This document shows, in pieces, positions 12,146-28,577 of a stretch of 64,000 bases of DNA (position 1 is its first letter; each line of letters begins with the position of its first letter). Both the position numbers and the translations under genes were made by a program. Location of the stretch: positions 1,565,001-1,629,000 of the forward strand of contig CM020507.1 of the NCBI GenBank assembly GCA_009823395.1, written 5' to 3'. The notes under the pieces were generated by a model, which saw nothing but the letters and a program-made list of their open reading frames with translations, made no database searches and was not told the origin of the DNA. This DNA is from Thamnaconus septentrionalis (lineage: Eukaryota; Chordata; Actinopteri; Tetraodontiformes; Monacanthidae).

Positions 12146-13560
12146 ACGGTCCGATGCGTTGACTCCTGCCACCGTGGACACCGCCGGCCTCGCCGACATC
12201 TTCCCATCTGTGCAACTTCAGTGTCTGTAATCCACGCATAATTCACATAAAATGATAAAAAAAAAAAAAAAAACTACCGTAAAGTGTCAAGAAATACAGG
12301 TGTGGGAGCAAAACATGTCCGATGAATCGCTGATCATTTAAGCTGGAGACACACGAAGGCGCTCACTGCCTTTTTTTTTTTTTGAAAGCATTCTCTTCTA
12401 CTAATTCCAAGACTAATTGATGAAAGGCTGTTTTAGAAAAAAAAAGCAAGGGCAACATTCCTTTGCAGTAATCTATGCAGCGTGCTCGGTGGTTGGTACT
12501 TAAAGATGTGTCGCCTATATCTTGGTGCTGTGACATCAGAGCAGCAGCAGCAAACACAGACGCAGATCAGACGTGTGTACAGTGTGTTAACTTATGATTG
12601 TGTTTGTCTGTGAGAGCTAAAAAAAAATATCCACCGCGCTCAGTCTGATGACGTTGTGTTTTGTTTTGTTTTGTTGTTGTTGTTTTTTTTGGGGGGGGGA
12701 ATGTCAGCTGATGCTTTCCTTTGATTCCACATGAACTCTGTGAGGTGACTCTTGTTTTTATAAACAGTGCTGGAAGGTTTTCAGATGCATAGAGTCACGC
12801 CTCCAGGGGAACCTGTGTATTTATTGAAACAGAAAACTCACTTTTTAAAAAAAAAAAAGACACTTATTTTCTTGAACTCATGGGAACATTTTTAAAAAGT
12901 CTTTATGCTCCAGCGCTCAACTGTTCTTGCTTGAGCTGAAAGAATTTATTTTGGAAGCGTCTGAAGTGAAGACATGAAACATAGATTTTTTTTTTTTTTT
13001 TTTCTTACATTCACAAACCTTTGATTTTGATTGTGAGAAACTTTCCAGCACTGGTTGTAATGGAGTCGGTTCTCACTTTGACAGGCCTGCCAGGTCGACA
13101 GCCCTTAACCATCTTTTATATGAGTTATATGTTTAGCGGAATTTATAATAATCTCAGGAGAAAGTTTTTCATACTTAACACTGTAAAAAAAAATATATAC
13201 TACATTAAAAAATATATAAGAATTTTCAATATAACTTTTTGTCGTTTCTTTTTTTTTTTTAACTTAAAATGGTGTAAAATGTCAGGTCAAAGTCTTTTTC
13301 TCAGAATTGTTCAAATATCGTAAATCAACTTTAGCAAAGAACAATACAGATGAAAGGTTAATGACAGATTCAGTAAAGATTTAATTGTCGTTTTTTAAAA
13401 AAAAAAAAATCCCAGCAGTAAATCAACGTTAACAAAGAACAACACAGATGAAAGGCTTAATTACGGATTTCGTAAAGATTTGTTTTGGCTTTTTTTTTTT
13501 TTTTTTTTTTTTTTAAAAACATTCACAGAAGTTGCTTTATTTGGTCATTTTGGCCAGTTT
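12146..13560 (+). other. Probable 3' UTR of the AFAP-like gene and intergenic spacer to rab14
   Basis: This is AT-rich sequence with several A and T homopolymers after the TGA at 12143-12145. I could not identify a convincing AATAAA, so the 3' end is undefined. A short tandem duplication lies at 13322-13497. No gene is seen. Confidence 0.5.
13322..13497. repeat. Tandem duplication, about 100-bp period, two copies
   Basis: Blocks at 13322-13396 and 13423-13497 share 'aaatcaac.tta.caaagaac' and 'acagatgaaagg.ttaat.ac' followed by 'gtaaagattt' and a T-run. They differ by scattered substitutions. Confidence 0.75.
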
Positions 13561-13599
13561 TAACATAAATTGCTTCTCCATCCAAATGTATTCTATAAG

Positions 13600-14087
13600 T
13601 GCCCATCAGGGGCGCTAGACTCCAGGAGACAGAGCAAGACCTCGCCATTTCCTGTCGAAGAAGAGTTACGGAGGAGGAAACTGTTTGGTGGTGACGAGTC
13701 GCCGGGGCAGGCAAGCAGCAGCAGCAGCAGCAGCAGCAGCTAACACTGACAAGTGGCCGTCCAAACAGCACTCGGCTCGGATTCACACCGCACACAGACG
13801 CCAAACACGAGGTAAGACCGAGAATTTGTGCGAAGCCGCCGCCTGACTCCCGGCGTGAGCCGCGGGGCTTGGCCGTAAAGTGGCCCTCTTCGTCGTTAGC
13901 CTGCTGGCTAGGCGTTGACAGCCAGTGCAGCCGCCGGCTAGCTCTCGGGCTAGGCTAACCGAACGCATCTCTTGTAGTGCCGTCCGCGCGGCTGGGTCAG
14001 GTGACTTTGTCTTTAACGCTCCAAGCTGCGAAAATGTGGCCGATGTCCATGTTGGTGCGACTGTCACGGCGGCTCGGCAGCGGAGCC

Positions 14088-14122
<35 letters not shown>

Positions 14123-14373
14123 GGCTGCGGTCGAACCCCGGCCGGGCTGCTTGCCTTTTGTTTGTTGCCGAGTTGAGACGGCTCGTTTTCGGTTTGGTTT
14201 TTTGTTTTTAAACCCGCTTTCACTCCTCGGCCAAACGGAACTGAGGCAGATCCGAGCGAACCGAACCGAACCGAACCGAACCGAACCGAGGCGAGGCGAG
14301 GCGAGGCGGGGTCGTGCACTTTGGAGGCTTTTCTGAGTTTCATGACTTTTCACGTCACGTCATCTCTCCGCAG
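13600..14373 (+). promoter_or_regulatory. rab14: rab14 promoter, non-coding exon 1 and intron 1
   Basis: GC-rich sequence leads to a donor at 13812 (CACGAG|GTAAGACC), matched by the acceptor CCGCAG at 14368-14373, seven bases upstream of the rab14 ATG. This implies a non-coding first exon ending at 13811. Intron 1 contains a (CAG)n run at about 14092-14120 and a (GAACC)n run at about 14259-14287. The transcription start is not determined. Confidence 0.6.
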
Positions 14374-14380
14374 GGTCAAG

Positions 14381-17337
<2,957 letters not shown>

Positions 17338-19960
17338 CCACGGACAGAACCGCAACCGGAGCCCACCGCCACGCCCACAACACCACCCACCCCCCACCCA
17401 ACCCAACCCAACCTCCAGGCAGGCCCACGTGTCTCCAGTCCAGGCGGTGCCTTTCACGCGATCCCACATCATCATCATGTAACTCCTCCCACAGCTGTAA
17501 ATGAATCTGAGCTCTGCCGTCACCAATTGAAGCCACGGTGCCCGATGCCCCCTTAGTCTTCATCAATCAGCCCTTCACCACCAGTCAGTGCAGGCGGCTG
17601 CAGCCACTCGGACCCCCCCCCTTCTGGAAGTGAATATAAATCTCCCCCAGAAATCTCCAGGAAAGGACACAGTTAGCAGCAGGTCCACAGAGATCCACAG
17701 GAGGAGGCTCCTTCACCGCCAGGCTTGCAGCACTTCAACTTCCTCCACCAGGTCGATGAGGGAAAAACAAACCCAAAACATTTTTAAGTTTAAAGTTTGA
17801 GTCCATGTCAAACGTGTAGCAGCTACCTTGACCCAGTCTGGACCCGCAAGCCACCAGACCACCTGGGGTCAGTCGGAAGGTCTCAGATGCTCCTCAGCCT
17901 GGATCAGTCGGGTCCACCAGCCGGAAGCTGATCACACACACACACAACCAACCCTCTGTGTCCTCCTCGCTCTGGAAGTCTGGGACCAAACTGTGTCATT
18001 TCATGGAGAAACAGCAACTGCAAGGTCCGTCTGCTGGACTTGATGCCAGTAACGTCCACGTCTCACCTTCTCCTCAGCCACCACTGTCCAGACCTTTTGG
18101 TTTGGTGGAGAGGAAGGACCTTATCTGCCCTCTCTCTCTCTCTCTCTCTCTGTCTTTTTTTTTACATGCACTTGTCACGTTTACACTGCAAAATTTTAAA
18201 GTTGATTGTTTATCATCATCATCATCTTTCAACTCAAGTTTCAACTCCGCTTAGAACTAAGGTTAAAAATAGCAAAAACATTCAAGGTTTAAATAGTGAG
18301 AGTATTGATATTACCGGACCAAATTCATCAAGGTATCATTCGGACCGGTCTTCTCACAGGTCCTGGTTTTTGGGTCCTCTCGTTCCCTCGAGCCTTAACG
18401 ACGTTCAGAGACAGGAAGTGCGGCTTCAACCCCTGTGACACCAAACCTGGAGCTTCAGAGGCTCCTGAGGAAGTCTGAAGGCGAAGGTGAAGCTGGAGAA
18501 GAGAAGATGGTTGCCAGAGCGAGGACGTCCCCGCCTCAGCAGCTCTGCGTCTCCAGGTAGACCAGATCAGATTTTATATTTTTTGTCACAGCTCCTCCTA
18601 GTGGCCACTCCGGGCTGTGACGACTATAACGTGTGACTGCCTGTTTCCTTTTTCGACCCTAAATCACAAACGCACTCGACTTCCATTTCCCGTGGCTCAG
18701 TGCAGTTCCTCTGACAGCCTCGGCAGGCCGTCGCGGTCGCAGTGAAGTGGCAGCAGGTGGCGCCGCGCTGTCCGTCCCGCTCTGAATGTCCCGAGGCGCC
18801 AAATCCTAAAATGCTTTAAGCGTCGCTCTGCTCAACCTTTCACTCTTGTGAAACTATTTCAACGTGTCAGTAATTCTGAGTTTATAATGTCTGAAATACG
18901 TCGTCGTCGTCGTCAAAATGATTTTTGTCCCCAATCAAAGATGTCAACCAGTCGGTGCAAATTCACCGGTGCGACTGGGGGTTTAAACATTTCAGAATAA
19001 TGATTGAAAATGTGTAAGATACTTTAAGCGGATCACACTGCACTCAGTTAGAATACAGTCAGTACTCGTTACTCTGGAATCCAAAGGCGAGGTCATCACG
19101 TGTCCAGATTAGATACATATACATTTATGTTTTGTGAGAATAAATCATTTTTTAACTCGGAAACTAATGATTCAGTCCACTGACTCTCAGCCAAAGGAGT
19201 TCAAATTAGTCCAAAGTTGAGGGATTCTTCTGATGACAGGCTCAGTGTGCGTCTGCTTCAAGAGTCATTTCTGTACATACTGAGATTGCTGAGGCCAGAA
19301 CCTGGTCGGGTCCGGTCCGGTCCGGTTCAGTCCAAACGTGCCCTCATGAGAAAACACTGCAATCCCTCTCCCTCAGCTCTGAGCCTTTCATCCCGCAGTA
19401 CCTGCTGCCGCCACTGGGGATGAAAGGTTCAGTTTGTTCATTTCCAGCTGAAATTTCACCCAAACCCAAAAGTCTGCATTGAAGCGAAGTTTAAACTATG
19501 TTAAACAATACACCTCGCAGCAGCAGCACCAGCCTGGTACTGTAGGTGGCAGTGTTGCTGCGCTAATTTTCCCCCCGGTTTGATCAACAAACTCAAAGCA
19601 TATTTTAATAAAATAAATTAATCTTTGCAAGCAGAACATTGCAACACATTTCACGGCTGCAGGGTTTCGGTCACTAATATGGAATTTTTTAGTCATTTGC
19701 ACTGATCGGCCACATGGAGGCGCTGTTCAGCCTCGATTCAACCCCCCTGCTGCCAAACGCTGCACATTTTAATCTTGTCCGTCTCTCTGTCACGTTGATT
19801 TTTTTTTTGTTTGTTTCTGTCGGCTGATGTATCGAACGTGCTTCTTATAATTCTTTGAATATTTATATATCGAATTCTGTCCAATTTTTTTTCTGTAGCT
19901 TTTCATTGTACCACCAGGGGGATTCAGTTATTTGTAAATAAAGTATATATACTGTATATA
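17338..19960 (+). other. rab14: rab14 3' UTR
   Basis: About 2.6 kb after the rab14 stop contains no other gene and leads to an AATAAA at 19937-19942. It includes a short (CT)n at about 18130-18150. The UTR assignment is inference from the polyadenylation signal and the absence of other genes. Confidence 0.6.
19937..19942 (+). terminator. Polyadenylation signal, probable rab14
   Basis: A canonical AATAAA in an AT-rich context downstream of rab14. Confidence 0.6.
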
Positions 19961-20731
19961 CTCTGCGGACTCGACTCAGTTCACTGGGACTCGTTGAGTA
20001 TTTCATTAATATTTAATAGAAAGACAAAAGTCAAAAAAACAGGAGAGAGGGAATTCTTGGAAAACAAACTGGTTCCAGCAGCAAACCAACTGGATCACAC
20101 CTGCTCGCCGCTAATGAAGCTAAGAAATCACCCAGACAGTCATTCATCGTTCCCTGCACCCCTAGTGGCCGGTTGCAGTAATGCCGCTAATTGGCAACAC
20201 GGGGATGATGGGATTTTGAGCCCAGGAGTTTCTTTTATGTTTGAACCAACAACAAGACAGCCGAGTTTGGAGTGACAGTCTGGCTGTGAAAACAGCGTCA
20301 CACATTGACTTATGGATGGTTGACAACTTTGACACACAACCAAACCATGTGACTGACAAACAGCCAGTCTGAACAGTGGCTGCTGAGGCCCAGCCCACCC
20401 CAAGCTATTGGAGGAGGCGTCACAGCGTGGACACACCACCTCAGAGGTGAATGACATCATCAGCTGGGTTCAACCGAGAATTTTTTTTTGTTGTTTTTTT
20501 TACTGTAGGATGTTGAGGGTTCCATTTTGCGAAGATGTTTGTCCCTCGTGGAGCCGAGTGGAACCAGGAGGGACGTCGAGTAGAAACTTCATCCGTCCTC
20601 GGACATCTGACGCGCACACACGTCAAACACGTCAGCGTTTAAAAATAAGACGAAAAACATAAGCAAAAAGGGGGCGTGTCCTGCACATCCTCGGGCTGCT
20701 AACAGTTTGATTGGCAGCCGAGGCCGTGACA
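19961..20731. other. Spacer between rab14 and mak16 (convergent 3' ends)
   Basis: This 0.8-kb gap must hold the mak16 3' UTR. I see no gene, no obvious reverse AATAAA and no clear repeat family. Confidence 0.4.
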
Positions 20732-23559
<2,828 letters not shown>

Positions 23560-24221
23560 CTTTGGATCTCAGCGGAGCTTCGCCGCCGAAGCTTTTGGAC
23601 AATTTTGATGCTGTTTTTTTATTTTTATTTTTAAAAAAGTGAGTCCGAACTGAGCGCCGCTGTCATCAGAATCACATGGACCGTCCGGGAGCCACCATCT
23701 CTGTTTGCATGGCAGAGCTACTTCCTCTTCTTCGGCTGCTCCAGACACACGGCACCGGGGTTCACTGGGTAAGACATCGCCCTCTAAAGTCTTGGAGCGC
23801 ATTTGCAAGAAAAGTGAATTTGAGAACCCTTCGGAATAGACAGATTGATAGATGCAGCACTTTAAAAAAAAAAAAACAACAGTATATAGTCGTTACAAAA
23901 CATTCAAATCACTCAATGCGTTGTTGACATGGTTAGTGTATTGATGACGCGTGCACACCAGAGTCCAGAGTCATTGAATGAACTTTATTGCTCCGTGCTT
24001 CACTCGTCCAGGTTTACCTGACAACATAATTTACTGTCACGTGGTGGCGTAGCGGGATAACAACCGACACTTGTCAAATCGTCACAGTTTGCATTATATT
24101 TGTTGTTGGTGGTGCGCAGTAAAAGAGGGAATATTTTGTTATTTTCAAAGTGTTAAATTGTTTTGTATCGTAATCGTACTGTGTGTGTGTTGTTTTTTTT
24201 TTAATGGTTCAAAATAGTTGA
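23560..24221. other. Region upstream of mak16
   Basis: This is the 5' UTR and promoter side of mak16. An 83-codon plus-strand frame at 23676 has no recognisable domain and no supporting splice structure. No gene is called. Confidence 0.4.
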
Positions 24222-25330
24222 CAAAGTTAACTAAAATGATTCAAAGACAACTTTCTGAAAAGAGATGTTGCAGTTCCATTTAGAAGCAAACTTGAATTAA
24301 AAAAAGGTACTGATTTTTTTATTTTTCTTTGATGTAAAAACTTAAGTCTGGTCTCGAGTATGTGTTGGTCTCTGTGTAATCCCGATTTCAATATTTGTGT
24401 ATTTTAACAACCTCTACCTGGGTAGTAACGACTTTCAGAGGAGCTACCGAGGGTCCCCTGGTTCAGGATCAGAAGGGCTGAGGCGCTTGCGTAACAATGA
24501 GGCCGCACCTCTCACAGATGCACTGTGAACGAGCCAATCATCACACTCTTGAACCAGAAGGATCGTCGGTTAAAATGGCGCTGACACCATCTGTAGAGTC
24601 TTTCCAGTCTCATGACTGATGGTGGCAAAGTTTTTATTGTCACACACACATCGACATTTCAGTGTTTGAGCCTCGACTCGGTAAAAAATCAACCTGGAAG
24701 TTGTCACGGCAAAGTGATTGAAGGAGGATTTAAGCGTCAGCGAAAAAAAAAAAGTTCCAAAAGAACAAGTTCAGGAGTCCGGGACGAAGCGGTGCATTGT
24801 GGGAAAGTAGCCACTGGAGAAAGCGTTGGCAAACTGCGACACCCGACGGTTAAAGAGGGCACTGCACCCCTGCGAACGACTCGGATATGCCGAACTACAC
24901 ACACACACAGAGGTGACGTCACGCAGACCAGGACCACGGACGTGTTGGTTCTTTAGTTGGCAGCCCAGGAACAAACCGAGACCAGGACATCATCCAGACT
25001 AGAGAGCATCGAGATGGAGACCAGACCAAGACTTTATATATCAAAGAAAATAATAACAAAACAGAATAAATGACAAGTATCTTTTTTTAAAAATCAAGTT
25101 TGTTTCTACATTAATCAAACGGCAACATCTCTTTTCAGAAAGGTATCTTTCAATAATTTTCTTGAACATTTTTGCTGTTTTGCCAAATATTTTGAGTCAT
25201 TTTCAAAAAAAAAAAAAAAAATTGCATCCAATTAAAAAAAACAAATGAACTCAAAATCAGAGGCTGCGTCGCTCTGGGTGTCACAAACAGAGCAAAACAA
25301 GGCATCGGCTGGATTCTTTTCCGTTGTTAT
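24222..25330. mobile_element. Family R repeat, two opposing partial copies
   Basis: At 24222-24365 the family block 'ccatttagaagcaaac' and 'tttttctttgatgta' run in plus orientation. At 24963-25330 the same family runs in minus orientation ('gagaccagaccaagacttt', 'ggcaacatctcttttcag', 'ctctgggtgtcacaaacagag'). The two halves suggest nested or rearranged insertions. Confidence 0.6.
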
Positions 25331-25584
25331 CTGTCATCCGGGTCCCATTGGCCAGGAGAACAGGCCAAGCACTGTTCCCACACATTCACAGAAGTGTGAT
25401 ATGAACACGTGTGTGCGTGCCGTCCTTGAGAAGTGTATCTTTTGTAACGGCTGGAGCAAAGACACAAAGACGAACTTCTGGTCACCGCTGGCTCCTGTGT
25501 ATTGAGTTGAAGGTGGCAGAGTTATGATTTCATGAGGACGGCCGCTAATCTACAGGAAACCAACGGCCAATTGTAACAGATGTA

Positions 25585-26040
25585 TTACAAGAACTGGTTA
25601 CCGGACTGGCGATATGGCAGCGTGCGTGTTTTTCCAGTGGCCACCCGGAGTACTGCAGCGCACAAAGCATTTTCCTCATAGTCCGCAATACAAAAATAAA
25701 AGGCCTTTAGAACGGCTGACAGGACGACTGTGACCTGAAACGTAGCAAATCTTTCCACTGTAGATTTTCCAGTTATGGTCTTTTATTCTTTTTTTAAAAA
25801 AAAGTATATATATAGGCCAGAAAATCAGCAGAAAATAGTTTTATATTCCTGATTGGCTGATGCGTCCTGACCATGCTCTATGCGCCCTCTAATGGCAATA
25901 AATGAAATCTGAATCTGATCTGAATCTCCTCCGTCTTCCCCCATTTGCTCCTCCCACATTATTGTTGCATCTATAATTCCTGCTGTTGCAAAGTCTGATT
26001 CTCCCAATGTAAGACAATAAAGAATTTTTCTTCTCCTTTG
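25585..26040 (+). mobile_element. Interspersed repeat family P, copy 1
   Basis: It shares 'agtggccac' then 'gtactgcag', 'gattggctgatgcgtcctga' and 'atgcgccctctaatgg' with copies at 31131-31600, 49725-49865 and 51905-52470. It is non-coding. Confidence 0.6.
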
Positions 26041-26239
26041 CAGCAGTGATCGATGGAGGGACACCAGTTGTTCCTGGAATCTGGAGACTGAAGCTGGACG
26101 AGCTGGATTCAAAACCCAACTGCCTGCTGCAAGGTCAGAGGTCACCGCGATGCCTTTCGAGCTCATCTGTTCTGAAACGTTCCGTTTCTTTGAATGTTTA
26201 CGTGAAAATGAAAATACACAGAGACTCGCAAGTGCAAAA

Positions 26240-26652
26240 AACAGAGAAACAGTTTATTTTTTTAGTAAATAATGTGAACTTTTCACCGCTGTACAACACT
26301 GGCATCTGTAGTTGGCACTCTTTAAAAAGGACAGTCCGCCCAAAAAAAACAGAAGTCACATTTGTGTTCGTTCTTTCTGGTGGCAATAACTGTAAGTTTG
26401 TTTTTTTTTTTTTTCGCTCTCTTTATTTCCAAAAAAAAGCCTCTGAGAAGCACAGTACAAAAAAGTAACATTAAAAAAAAAAAAAATTTTTTTTTTTAGA
26501 GGAAGAAACGAAAAAGAAACAAAACAAAAAGGCACCGAAAGCCACAACAAACAGAACTCAGCCAAACAACCGAAAAAACTACACGGACATGCAACTCACA
26601 TTGACTTACACAGAGCTATATAGGCATGCAAAAACAACACTGCCCTGAACAC

Positions 26653-26692
<40 letters not shown>

Positions 26693-28577
26693 ATACACAC
26701 ACACTGTAGGCTTTTCTTTAACACGTCACTTCAACTCTTGAACAAAAAGCTTCTCAAGTCCACGATGCAGAGGCTTCAAGATGCACCGACACAGACCACC
26801 AGCAGGGGGCTCTGCGGAGCCCCTCTGCGCCAGTGGATTGTGGCTAGAGGCCAATACTGACTGAAATCGGTCATTGGTGGTGTGGGTGTGTGGAGGGGGG
26901 CGGAGTTTGAGCGAATGATCTGATTCCTGATCATCAGCGTATTTGAACACCATGTGATGGCAAAAAAAAAAAAAAAACCAATCTGCAGGAACTTCCAGTG
27001 GGGGTCGAATGGAAACTGCGACTCTGACCTAGAACTGTTGCACTGTATTTCTGCTGCGTTGCAGGTAAATGTGTCTCCCGGACATTTGAAAACCAATCCA
27101 GCGCTTCCGACAGACAGGAAGTAGCAGGAACCAGCGGCGAGTGAACGAGGCAACACAGTTGCTGATGTCGTCGATATCGCGCAAAAACAAACAAACAAAC
27201 AAACAAACAAAAAAAAAAAAAAAACCACGCTTAGCCTCGGGGGGGGGGCCCTGAGCTGCGGCCGAGAGTTTTCAGAATGACGACGTGGAGTGGAAAGAAA
27301 GCCGCTGTCTGCGTGTGGCGACAACGTGGAGACAAAAAAAGAAAAACGCCTGTAGAGGAAAGATTGTTTTCACAGAGAAAAAAAAAGAGACGAACGCCAC
27401 GAGCCGGGTTTGGTCCAAAAACATCACACATCAGCAAAGCTTCAATTTCACTGAAGTGAGTAACATCAGCTGACAGCTTGAAAGAGACAGCAGGACAGCT
27501 TGGATTAAAACAAAACAAAAACACGGGACTAAAAAGGACTTTGATTTAAAGCGACAGTTCATCGGCGGTGAGGTCAAGTCTCCATCCTGACCAGGACTGA
27601 CTGGAACTAATTTAACAGCCAGTGAATCATCACATCGCTGCGCATTATCAGGGTGAACCGTCCCTTTAAGGGGACAACATCCAAACAACTCAGTGCCATA
27701 TGGATGGATGGATGGATGGATGGATGGATGGATGGATGGATGGATGGATGGAAGGGAAGGTGACGATAAAAAAAAGGAGGGGTGATAAAATTTTAAAACA
27801 CATCGTAGACGAATCAAACGCGTGTCCGGACGACGGCAGGCAGCAGCTACGTCGAGCCTCGTACGACTGATCGACCTCCTCGGCCGACTCGGACCCTCGT
27901 CTTCTTCTGCGGCTCTTCTACGCGGTTTGGCACAAAATATGAACATCTTCTCTGATTGGACGCCTGGGGGACAAAGAAACAAACAAAAAAAACCCACAAC
28001 TTCCTGGAACAAAAACTGGCTAGCGACACGGAATGCTACGTAGCAGCCAAGTGGCTGGGGCCTCCGCCGCTAGGCATCGTGGGTAACAGAGAGATGTCTT
28101 GACAAGAGGTGGGTGACCTGCAGGGAGGGAGGGAGGGAGGGAGGGAGGCGGGCTTAGCGGAACGCTCTGTGATTGGTTCCTTTGGCGTGGTGTCCCCTCC
28201 CCCGGCCTTCATTAACCCCGCCCCTGCCCCGCCCTCCTCTCAGACGGCCTGGCAGGGTCTCAGGAGGAGGAGGAGGAGGAGGAAGAGTGTCCGCCAGCGT
28301 GGGTGGGCGTGGCTCTGATTTATTCATCTTCTTTATTTCTCTCTCTTCCCCCACCGAGAGCGAAACCGTCTCTGGCCTTGAGGGGGCGACGATAATACTG
28401 AAATAATCCAGCGGAAGAAGAGGACGAAGAAGTCGGGGAACGAAAAAACACGAGAACGGTGTGTGAAGAGGTGACGAGGCCGAACATCCTTCTCATCTTA
28501 AGGCGTTTGAATGAAAGACCGAATCAGAGGGCGGATATGGTCAGTCTGTGGGCGGAGTCTGGCGGGGCGGGCGGGGC
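26240..28577 (-). other. Candidate long 3' UTR of the spindlin gene
   Basis: This lies directly downstream of the spindlin stop. Reverse AATAAA hexamers (TTTATT on the plus strand) occur at 28318-28323, 28332-28337 and about 26250. The region also carries (CA)n at about 26650-26690, a CAAA run at about 27183-27208 and a (GGAT)n at 27703-27750. No reading frame resembles a known protein. Which signal is used is unknown. Confidence 0.4.
27703..27750. repeat. (GGAT)n microsatellite
   Basis: About 12 perfect GGAT units. Confidence 0.9.

Noticed and set aside
14041..14340. Poly-Gln or poly-Ala protein upstream of rab14
   Set aside because: The CAG run lies in rab14 intron 1, between the non-coding exon donor (13812) and the acceptor (14373).
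23676..23927. Plus-strand gene divergent from mak16 beginning MDRPGATIS
   Set aside because: It is 83 codons long, resembles no protein I know (not TTI2-like), and has no supporting exon downstream.
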